Below are positions 48,908 to 54,723 of a stretch of 54,723 nucleotides of DNA, one piece after another. The notes beneath the pieces are model-generated. The model did not search any database, was not told where the DNA came from, and worked only from the letters and a program-made list of their open reading frames with translations. A program made the translations under genes and the position numbers. The DNA is taken from assembly GCA_937864225.1 (NCBI GenBank), contig CALMJK010000007.1, positions 1-54,723 of the forward strand, written 5' to 3'. Source of the DNA: an uncultured bacterium (GTDB taxonomy: Bacteria > Krumholzibacteriota > Krumholzibacteriia > LZORAL124-64-63). The number at the start of each line of letters is the position of its first letter. The stretch's first letter is position 1.

Positions 48908-49876
48908 GTGAGGGATGCGCGCCTGCCCGCGGCCGCCGCCGCGATCTTGGCCCCGGGTCGCCGGCGCGAGGTGCTGCGCGCGTTCGGCGTCGCGCTGTTC
49001 TTCCTGGCGGTCTTCCTGCTCCCCTTGCCCGAGGCGCTCAAGCGCTGGCGCTGGCTCGACATACCCGGCAACCTGGTGCACGTGCCGCTGATGGGCCTGG
49101 CGGCGTGGGCGCTGCAGCGGCGCGGGCCGCTGCGCGGACGGCCGCTCTGGGCGGCCGCGGGCGCGACGGGTTGCGGGCTGGCCATCGAGCTCCTGCAGGC
49201 CACCACCGGCCGCGAGGCGAACCTGACGGACCTGATGCTGGATGCCTGCGGCGCCTTCGCCGTGGGCTGTTGGCTGCGCGCGGCGCCGGGGTTGTCGGGC
49301 GGCGCGCGCGCGCGCCGCGCCTGGCTGGCGGCCGCCGCGCTGTCGCTCGCGCCGGCCGTCGTGCACTTGGCCGGCCTGCCGCCGCTGTTGGCCGCCGACG
49401 CGCTGTCGCGGCGGCGCTTCCCGCTGCTGGCCGATTTCGAGACGCGGACCGAGCTGGGCGGCTGGTACGAGAGCCACCAGGGCCGCCTGAGCGTCGTTCC
49501 CCGCGCGGGCGGGGGCGTCGCGCTGCGTCTGGAGGGCTCGCCGCCCCAGGTCTACCCGGGCGCGTACCTCAAGGGGTTCCCGCGCGACTGGACGGGCCTG
49601 ACCACCCTCGAGTTCGACGCCCGCTGCGTCGGCGCCGACTCGGTCCGCTTGATCGTGCGCGCGGACGACTTTCTCGCCCGTAAGGACGGCGCCTGGCTGG
49701 CCGGCCGCTTCGCGGCGCGCCCTCACTGGCAGCGCTTTGCCTGGACTGCCGGCACCGCCCTCGGCCGCCGCCCCGCCCGCCCGCAGGACCGCCGCGACAT
49801 GAACTCGCTCACGTTCTACATCGCCCGGCCGGCCTCGCCGGTGGCCGTGGAGATCGACAACCTGCGGCTGCGCTAG
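48908..49876 (+). CDS. VanZ-like membrane domain fused to a carbohydrate-binding-like beta domain
   Basis: 322 residues, GTG start. The first half holds four to five membrane segments of the VanZ family, with N-L-V-H-V-P-L-M-G-L-A-A-W and A-I-E-L-L-Q-A near E-A-N-L-T-D-L-M-L-D-A-C-G-A. After a last helix ending near residue 160, a beta-rich domain begins: L-A-D-F-E-T-R-T-E-L-G-G-W. It ends V-E-I-D-N-L-R-L and looks like a CIA30- or CBM-type jelly roll probably facing the periplasm. The pairing suggests glycan sensing or remodelling at the envelope, but no reaction can be assigned. It shares a unit with the GT2 gene. Confidence 0.75.
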   Translation: MRDARLPAAAAAILAPGRRREVLRAFGVALFFLAVFLLPLPEALKRWRWLDIPGNLVHVPLMGLAAWALQRRGPLRGRPLWAAAGATGCGLAIELLQATTGREANLTDLMLDACGAFAVGCWLRAAPGLSGGARARRAWLAAAALSLAPAVVHLAGLPPLLAADALSRRRFPLLADFETRTELGGWYESHQGRLSVVPRAGGGVALRLEGSPPQVYPGAYLKGFPRDWTGLTTLEFDARCVGADSVRLIVRADDFLARKDGAWLAGRFAARPHWQRFAWTAGTALGRRPARPQDRRDMNSLTFYIARPASPVAVEIDNLRLR

Positions 49877-49974
49877 GCCGCGGCCGTGCCGCCTGCGCTC
49901 CCCAGTTGCCTCCTTCCCCGCCCCGGGTGTAGATTGCCCGCACCGCCCCGCCGGGCGGGCTTGGAGGTTTTCCC

Positions 49975-50475
49975 TTGTTCCGCGTCGGCGTGGGATGGGA
50001 CCGGCACCGGCTCGAGCCCGGGCGTCTGTGCACCCTGGGCGGCGTCCGTTTCGCGGACTGCCCCGTGGGCCCGCTCGGGCACTCGGACGGCGACGCCGTC
50101 GTGCACGCCGTGATCGACGCCCTGTTGGGGGCGGCCGGCCTCGGGGACATCGGACGGCATTTTCCCGACACCGACCCCGCCTGGGCGGGCGCCGACAGCC
50201 TGGACCTGCTCGCCCGCTCGCGCGCGAAGCTCGCCGCTGCCGGCTGGCGGGTCGTGAACGTGGACATCACCCTGATCGCGCAGCGCCCGACGATCGCGCC
50301 CCGCGCGGCCGCCATGGCCGCGGCCATGGCCGGGCCGCTGCGGGTCGAGCCGGCGCTGGTGTCGGTCAAGGGGACCAGCGGCGAGGGGCTGGGCCCCGAA
50401 GGGCGGGGCGAATGCGTGACCGCCCTGGCCGTCGCTCTCCTGACCGAGGCTGGCGCGGCCGAATCTGGAGGCTGA
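49975..50475 (+). CDS. ispF: 2-C-methyl-D-erythritol 2,4-cyclodiphosphate synthase
   Basis: 166 residues from a TTG start with GGAGG correctly spaced upstream. It cyclises CDP-methylerythritol phosphate in the non-mevalonate isoprenoid pathway. V-G-W-D-R-H-R-L supplies the metal-binding Asp and His. G-H-S-D-G-D-A-V-V-H-A-V-I-D-A-L-L-G contains the third metal ligand and substrate loop. D-I-G-R-H-F-P-D-T-D is the family signature, and K-G-T-S-G-E-G-L-G the C-terminal loop. Normal length, with no fusion to IspD. It opens a short operon with ddl and cysS. Confidence 0.95.
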   Translation: MFRVGVGWDRHRLEPGRLCTLGGVRFADCPVGPLGHSDGDAVVHAVIDALLGAAGLGDIGRHFPDTDPAWAGADSLDLLARSRAKLAAAGWRVVNVDITLIAQRPTIAPRAAAMAAAMAGPLRVEPALVSVKGTSGEGLGPEGRGECVTALAVALLTEAGAAESGG

Positions 50476-50480
50476 GGGAA

Positions 50481-51515
50481 TTGCGCGTTCTGGTCTTGAT
50501 GGGCGGCGAGTCGACGGAGCGCGAGGTCTCGCTCAGGTCCGGCCGCGCCGTCGCGGCGGCGCTGCGCGCGCGCGGGCACGAGGCCGCCGAGCTCGACGTC
50601 ACGGCTTTTCGCGATCTGCCGGCGCAGCCGGCCCTGCGCGACTGCGAGTTGGTTTTCCCCGCGCTGCACGGCGGCGCCGGCGAGGACGGGCGCCTGCAGG
50701 CGCTGCTGGAGCTGCTCGACGTGCCCTACGCGCTCTCCGGACCGCTGGCCAGCGCCCTGGCCATGGACAAGGCCGCGACCAAGCGCCTGATGAGGGGCGC
50801 CGGCATCGCGACGCCCGCCTGGCTGCAGGTCGTCTGGGATCCCGCCGCCGACCGTCCCGTGTCCGTGGCGAGCCGGTCCGGCGCCCGCTCTCCCGACCGC
50901 GGCGGCTTCAACGCCGGGCACGTGCTGGCGCGGGCGGAGGCGGAACTCGGTTTTCCGCTCGTGATCAAGCCCAACGCCGACGGCTCGAGCGTGGGGGTCG
51001 AGATCGTCCGTGACGCGCGCGGCTTCGAAGAGGCGTTCGCCCGGGCCGCGGGCGCGGGTCGCGACCTGCTGCTGGAGAAGTACGTGCCCGGCCGCGAGCT
51101 CACCGCGGCCATCGTGCTCGGCCGGCGGCTGCCCTTGCTGGAAATCGTGCCGCGGAAGGGTTTCTACGACTACGGAAACAAGTACACGACCGGCGCCAGC
51201 GAGTACCTCGTACCGGCGCCGATCCACTCCCCCGTCTACGAGCAGATCAGCGCCGACGCGCTGAGCCTCTACGACCTGCTCGGTTGCCGCGGCATGGCCC
51301 GCGTCGACTTCCGGCTCGACGGCGACGCCTGGTCCTGTCTCGAGCTCAACACCATTCCCGGCTTCACGACGACGAGCCTAGTGCCCAAAGCGGCGGCGGC
51401 GGTGGGGATAGGCTTCGAGGACCTGGTCGAGGATCTGTGCCGCGACGCGCTCGCGCGCACGGGCGCCGGCCGCGACGAGGCTAAGGCCGGACGCGGGAAG
51501 AAGGGAAAGGCCTGA
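50481..51515 (+). CDS. ddl: D-alanine--D-alanine ligase
   Basis: 344 residues from a TTG start preceded by GGAGG and GAGGGAA. It makes the D-Ala-D-Ala dipeptide for peptidoglycan. M-G-G-E-S-T-E-R-E-V-S-L and F-P-A-L-H-G-G-A-G-E-D-G are the N-terminal substrate motifs. The ATP-grasp part shows V-I-K-P-N-A-D-G-S-S-V-G-V, L-E-K-Y-V-P-G-R-E-L-T and C-L-E-L-N-T-I-P-G-F-T. The usual Y-D-Y-E-x-K-Y segment reads Y-D-Y-G-N-K-Y, a Gly for Glu change. The stop overlaps the cysS start by one base. An internal insert of about 20 residues lies near residue 130. Confidence 0.92.
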   Translation: MRVLVLMGGESTEREVSLRSGRAVAAALRARGHEAAELDVTAFRDLPAQPALRDCELVFPALHGGAGEDGRLQALLELLDVPYALSGPLASALAMDKAATKRLMRGAGIATPAWLQVVWDPAADRPVSVASRSGARSPDRGGFNAGHVLARAEAELGFPLVIKPNADGSSVGVEIVRDARGFEEAFARAAGAGRDLLLEKYVPGRELTAAIVLGRRLPLLEIVPRKGFYDYGNKYTTGASEYLVPAPIHSPVYEQISADALSLYDLLGCRGMARVDFRLDGDAWSCLELNTIPGFTTTSLVPKAAAAVGIGFEDLVEDLCRDALARTGAGRDEAKAGRGKKGKA

Positions 51516-52963
51516 TGGCGCTGCACGTCTACGACCGCTTCACCGGCGCCAAGAAGAAGTTCGAGCCGGTGCGCCCCGGCAAGGTCGGCATGTACGTCTG
51601 CGGCATGACCGTGCAGGACCAGCCGCACGTCGGGCACATGTTCGCGTTCGTGGCGTGCGACATGATCCGCCGCTACCTGGAGTTCCTGGGCTATGAGGTC
51701 ACCCACGTCCAGAATTTCACCGACATCGACGACAAGATCATCGCCAAGGCGCAGGCCGAGGGGGTCGACTACCGGGTCGTCGCGGAGCGCAACATGGCGC
51801 TCTACCACGCGGCGGCCGGCGCGCTGAGGCTTCTGCCGGCACACCAGTACCCGCTGGCGACCGAGAACATCGACGGCATCATCGACTACACGCGGAAGTT
51901 GATAACCTCCGGACATGCTTACGCCGTGGACGGCGACGTCTACTTCGACGTGCGCTCCTACGACGACTACGGGCGCCTCTCGGGCCGGCACGTCGACGAC
52001 ATGCGCACCGGCGCGCGCGTCGAGGTGGGGGAGAAGAAGCGCGACCCGCTCGATTTCGCCCTCTGGAAGGCGTCGCGCCCCGGCGAACCGGCCTGGGATT
52101 CGCCGTGGGGTCCGGGCAGGCCGGGGTGGCACATCGAGTGCTCGGTCATGGCGACCCGCTACCTCGGCGAGCATTTCGACTTCCATGGCGGAGGGCAGGA
52201 TCTGCTCTTCCCGCACCACGAGAACGAGCGCGCCCAGTCGTGCGCCGCCACGGGGAGCCATTTCGTCAACTACTGGCTGCACAACGGCTTGCTCTATCTC
52301 GGCGGCTCGAAGATGTCCAAGTCGGACGGCAATTTCTTCGCCATGGCCGACGTGCTCGCCAAGGTTCGGCCCGAGATTGTCCGCTTCTTCCTCCTGAACG
52401 CCCACTTCCGCAGCCATCTCGACTACAGCGAGGAGCGCCTGCAGGAGACCGCCGCCGCCTACGATCGCCTGGCGCGGGGCGTGGGGCGGCTGCTGGCCGC
52501 GCTCGCGGCCGACGTGGCGCCCGTGCCCGCGGGCCTCGTGTCGGCCCAGGGCGAGATCCTGGCCAAGCAGGTGCGCGACCATCGCCGGCGTTTCTTCGCC
52601 GCGCTGGACGACGATTTCAACTCCGGTGGGGCCATCGGGGAATTGTTCGCCCTGGTCCGCGATCTGAACCAGTACCACGCCGCCGCGGGCGAGACGGTGC
52701 GGGACGAGGCGATCCTTGCGCAGGCGCGCGTCCTGCTGCAGGAGGCCGACCGGATCCTGGGCCTGTTCCCGGGCGGGTTGGCGTCGTGCCTGGAGGAGAT
52801 GGACGAGGCGCCGGCAGAGATCCGGAGGCTGGCCGTAGAAAGGGAGGCGGCCCGCCGAGACCGCGATTGGGCGCAGGCCGACACGCTGCGGGCTCAGATC
52901 CAGGCCCAGGGGTGGCTGGTGGAGGACGGCCCGCAGGGCTCCGTCCTGCGGAGGCGCGGGTAG
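51515..52963 (+). CDS. cysS: Cysteinyl-tRNA synthetase
   Basis: 482 residues. It charges tRNA-Cys. The HIGH-like signature is [13 protein letters not shown]; its Cys is a zinc ligand and the Q-D-Q replaces the commoner Y-D-Y/x-x-[10 protein letters not shown] follows. Further zinc ligands are in H-I-E-C-S-V-M-A and [17 protein letters not shown] is the KMSKS loop, and a helical anticodon-binding domain ends the protein. Length is normal. Its ATG at 51515 overlaps the ddl stop. It is convergent with the cysteine-rich secreted protein. Confidence 0.95.
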   Translation: MALHVYDRFTGAKKKFEPVRPGKVGMYVCGMTVQDQPHVGHMFAFVACDMIRRYLEFLGYEVTHVQNFTDIDDKIIAKAQAEGVDYRVVAERNMALYHAAAGALRLLPAHQYPLATENIDGIIDYTRKLITSGHAYAVDGDVYFDVRSYDDYGRLSGRHVDDMRTGARVEVGEKKRDPLDFALWKASRPGEPAWDSPWGPGRPGWHIECSVMATRYLGEHFDFHGGGQDLLFPHHENERAQSCAATGSHFVNYWLHNGLLYLGGSKMSKSDGNFFAMADVLAKVRPEIVRFFLLNAHFRSHLDYSEERLQETAAAYDRLARGVGRLLAALAADVAPVPAGLVSAQGEILAKQVRDHRRRFFAALDDDFNSGGAIGELFALVRDLNQYHAAAGETVRDEAILAQARVLLQEADRILGLFPGGLASCLEEMDEAPAEIRRLAVEREAARRDRDWAQADTLRAQIQAQGWLVEDGPQGSVLRRRG

Positions 52964-53007
52964 TCGCAGACCGCGCTCTGATCAGCACCGGTCTCAAGGA
53001 GTTGGCG

Positions 53008-53799
53008 TCAGCGGTAGGACGCCTTGAGCGATCCCAGAGACTGCCCCTCCACGGGAACCACGCCCACGAGTTCGGCCAACATCCACCAGAGCGCCTTGCC
53101 CTTTTGGTAGCAGTTGAAGCATTGGCTGTGGGCGCAGGCCAGGCACGTGGGGCAGGCGTGCGTGCTGCACCAGGCCGTGCACCAGTTGCAGAAGTCGGTT
53201 TCGTACGGGTAATAGGTGCCGGCAGGGTCGTAGCTCTCGATATCCGCGAAATCGTACAGGACCTTGTCATTGGCCGCGCAGTACGCCCTGACGAGGTTAT
53301 TGTTGCGGTAGAGGATGCCGTCTGGTCCGGTACCATCCAGGTGTCCGGTCATGTAGACGAAAATGACGCCGGGATAGTCCTGCTCGAGTTGGCTCATGGC
53401 CTGCAGGTAGATATTGACCCCCGCCTCGGTGTTGGTCGACATCCCGCCGCACCAGGACCACATGACCACGTTGCACTCGGGGTGGGTGTTCAGCCAGTCT
53501 CTGGTCGGCTGGACCCAGTTGGTGTCTCCCAACTCTCCGAGATCATCCGTGTACTCCTGGCACGTGGGGCGGTCGTAGAGATCCGGATCCTCGATCTCGA
53601 GCATCCAGGCTCCCATCATTAGTTGGCTGCCGTGCGACGTGTGCCCGTAGAATATGCGCAAATCGTTGCGAACGCTGGAGAAGGCCTCATCGGGCAGCTT
53701 CTCGAATTTGAGGCAGGCCGTGTGATCGGCGACGATGGCCGCGGTCGCCAGGCTGGGCAGCCCGGCAATGGCGAGTGCAAACAGGATAAATTTCCCCAT
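53008..53799 (-). CDS. Secreted cysteine-rich SGNH-hydrolase-like protein
   Basis: 263 residues from the ATG at 53799, preceded by AGGGGGAAATC. The signal peptide is M-G-K-F-I-L-F-A-L-A-I-A-G-L-P-S-L-A-T-A. The mature part has F-Y-G-H-T-S-H-G-S-Q-L, comparable to the I-H-H-S-V-G-G block of the protein at 23912, and V-V-M-W-S-W-C-G and I-F-V-Y-M-T-G-H-L. Near the end, C-N-W-C-T-A-W-C and C-P-T-C-L-A-C then C-F-N-C place eight cysteines in about 30 residues, suggesting disulfides or a metal site. A final W-W-M-L-A-E-L helix follows. Probably periplasmic or surface; reaction unknown. Confidence 0.65.
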   Translation of the reverse strand: MGKFILFALAIAGLPSLATAAIVADHTACLKFEKLPDEAFSSVRNDLRIFYGHTSHGSQLMMGAWMLEIEDPDLYDRPTCQEYTDDLGELGDTNWVQPTRDWLNTHPECNVVMWSWCGGMSTNTEAGVNIYLQAMSQLEQDYPGVIFVYMTGHLDGTGPDGILYRNNNLVRAYCAANDKVLYDFADIESYDPAGTYYPYETDFCNWCTAWCSTHACPTCLACAHSQCFNCYQKGKALWWMLAELVGVVPVEGQSLGSLKASYR

Positions 53800-53958
53800 G
53801 ATTTCCCCCTGAACTGCTTGCTGGGTGGGAGGCGCGGGGAGGCGATCCCAGCGCCGGTCGCGCCGGGCCATGATAGCACGCTTTCCCCCGTTTCGCCTGA
53901 TCCGGGCGAAAAAAGGCGGGGAGGGCGCCTGCCGCCCCAAAATAGATCGGCCGGCGCC

Positions 53959-53988
53959 TTGACAGGAAATCCCGGAAGGCTATATATT
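53959..53988 (+). promoter_or_regulatory. Strong sigma70-type promoter of the tRNA-tuf operon
   Basis: A perfect -35 box TTGACA (53959-53964) is followed by TATATATT (53981-53988). TATATA lies at 16-base spacing and TATATT at 18. It is the best promoter in the window and stands about 105 bases before the first tRNA. Confidence 0.8.
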
Positions 53989-54040
53989 CCCAACCCCATT
54001 GGTCCCAGGCCTGCTGTGACGGGGCAGTTCTACGGCTATG

Positions 54041-54070
54041 CCCGGCTTTTTTTTGTTTTGCAAAGCCGGG
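54041..54070 (+). promoter_or_regulatory. Leader hairpin with T-rich loop before the first tRNA
   Basis: CCCGGCTTT (54041-54049) can pair with AAAGCCGGG (54062-54070) around a T-rich loop. An alternative upstream hairpin (GGGCA near 54022, TGCCC near 54039) would leave the T-run as a terminator tail. The two pairings share bases and exclude one another, as in an attenuator or processing leader. Confidence 0.45.
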
Positions 54071-54093
54071 GGCGCGCCAGGCCTGCGCTGGGG

Positions 54094-54166
54094 GCTGGCG
54101 TAGCTCAACTGGTAGAGCTCCTCACTTGTAATGAGGGGGTTGGGGGTTCAAGTCCCTTCGCCAGCT
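54094..54166 (+). tRNA. tRNA-Thr (anticodon TGT)
   Basis: The acceptor stem GCTGGCG pairs with CGCCAGC. The D stem is GCTC/GAGC. The anticodon stem CCTCA/TGAGG encloses loop CTTGTAA with TGT, reading ACA. The T arm GGGGG-TTCAAGT-CCCTT contains one mismatch. CCA is encoded at 54167-54169. First gene of the tRNA cluster before tuf. Confidence 0.95.
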
Positions 54167-54219
54167 CCAACCCGACGGCGCGCGGATCGGCGCGCCCGGG
54201 CGCGAGGATTAGGGCGTGT

Positions 54220-54302
54220 GGGGGGGTTCCCGAGTGGTCAAAGGGACCAGACTGTAAATCTGTCGGCGAACGCCTTCGGAGGTTCGAATCCTCCCCCCCC
54301 CA
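54220..54302 (+). tRNA. tRNA-Tyr (anticodon GTA), class II
   Basis: Seven G at 54220-54226 pair with seven C at 54295-54301. The anticodon stem CAGA/TCTG encloses CTGTAAA with GTA. A long variable arm (GGCG...CGCC) marks a class II tRNA. The T arm is GGAGG-TTCGAAT-CCTCC. CCA is encoded at 54303-54305. Confidence 0.95.
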
Positions 54303-54343
54303 CCACTGGATAGATGGGCGGCGCCTCGGGGCGCCGATGAGGA

Positions 54344-54417
54344 GCGGGAATAGCTCAGTTGGCTAGAGCATCAGCCTTCCAAGCTGAGGGTCGCGGGTTC
54401 GAGTCCCGTTTCCCGCT
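54344..54417 (+). tRNA. tRNA-Gly (anticodon TCC)
   Basis: The acceptor stem GCGGGAA pairs with TTCCCGC, the D stem is GCTC/GAGC, and the anticodon stem TCAGC/GCTGA encloses CTTCCAA with TCC. The T arm is CGGG-TTCGAGT-CCCG, with an encoded CCA at 54418-54420. Confidence 0.95.
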
Positions 54418-54470
54418 CCAGCTTCGACGGCGACCGTTCCCGATAACGACGGGGCGCGCAGCTTCGGGGA

Positions 54471-54543
54471 GCCCACGTAGCTCAGTCGGTAGAGCACTTG
54501 CATGGTAAGCAAGCGGTCAGCAGTTCGATTCTGCTCGTGGGCT
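54471..54543 (+). tRNA. tRNA-Thr (anticodon GGT)
   Basis: The acceptor stem GCCCACG pairs with CGTGGGC. The anticodon stem CTTGC/GCAAG encloses ATGGTAA with GGT. The T arm is GCAG-TTCGATT-CTGC. CCA is encoded at 54544-54546. It is the last tRNA before tuf, about 100 bases upstream of the tuf start. Confidence 0.95.
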
Positions 54544-54648
54544 CCACTGACCGCGCCGCCGAGTGCCTCGGCCACGTCGAACGGATGATGATGCCGCCGG
54601 CCGGTGCCGGCCCCAGGACTGGAACCCCTTCCCACGGGAGGCAGCGCG

Positions 54649-54723
54649 ATGGCGCGCGAGAAGTTTCAGAGGACGAAGGAACATGTGAACGTCGGGACGA
54701 TCGGTCACGTGGACCACGGGAAG
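54649..54723 (+). CDS. tuf: Elongation factor Tu (5' end only)
   Basis: The first 25 codons are visible, cut by the window edge. [20 protein letters not shown] begins the G domain and continues V-D-H-G-K, the P-loop of the translation GTPase that carries aminoacyl-tRNA to the ribosome. GGGAGG precedes the ATG. Position after the Thr-Tyr-Gly-Thr tRNA genes matches the tufB copy of enterobacteria. The remainder must lie outside the window. Confidence 0.95.
   Translation, partial: MAREKFQRTKEHVNVGTIGHVDHGK

Overview
The window comes from a high-GC Gram-negative bacterium that I cannot place to genus. An OmpA-type outer-membrane protein, a flippase/O-antigen-ligase glycan cluster and lipoprotein signals indicate a diderm. 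The kinase phospho-acceptor box reads SHEFNTPL, and the OmpA protein carries TSP3 repeats; both are common in the wider FCB group, so an uncultured FCB-type lineage is my guess.

Layout. 1-715: remains of three unrelated genes packed together (pyruvate dehydrogenase E1 alpha on the minus strand, GH38 mannosidase and the tyrosyl-tRNA synthetase S4 domain on the plus strand). 916-1104: an orphan lanthipeptide-like precursor. 1178-5127: OmpA/TSP3 protein, a DinB-like protein and an Ig-like lipoprotein. 5807-18118: a tightly coupled haem operon, hemA-hemC-hemB-hemL-[histidine kinase-response regulator]-hemE-hemN-hemH-hemG, ending with a methyltransferase; hemD is absent. 18128-23770 (minus): a peptide natural-product (RiPP) locus with an HPr-kinase-like protein, an ABC exporter, a PF14907-type nucleotidyltransferase, two related small precursors with a Y-x-K-P leader (neither long enough for routine ORF calling), a PqqD-like leader-binding protein and a PP2C phosphatase. 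23912-24928: SGNH-like secreted protein. 24942-47421: a surface-polysaccharide island of glycosyltransferases, three CapK-like adenylate-forming enzymes, two NodB deacetylases, a flippase, a polymerase/ligase, GNAT and left-handed beta-helix acyltransferases and a sugar-transfer ATP-grasp protein. Its codon use is visibly less GC-biased than the flanks. 47761-52963: GT2 glycosyltransferase, VanZ-fusion protein, then ispF-ddl-cysS. 53008-53799: a cysteine-rich secreted SGNH-like protein. 53959-54723: a strong promoter followed by tRNA-Thr(TGT), tRNA-Tyr(GTA), tRNA-Gly(TCC), tRNA-Thr(GGT) and the start of tuf, the same order as the E. coli thrU-tyrU-glyT-thrT-tufB operon.

How the parts work together. 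The haem genes supply nearly the whole route from glutamyl-tRNA to protohaem, with an embedded two-component system as a plausible regulator. The RiPP locus has leader recognition, export and a kinase/phosphatase pair, but no recognisable cyclase or leader peptidase, so its product chemistry is open. It is the strongest candidate for an undescribed system. The polysaccharide island has modification, polymerisation and export functions but no visible initiating transferase or nucleotide-sugar genes, so those must lie elsewhere.
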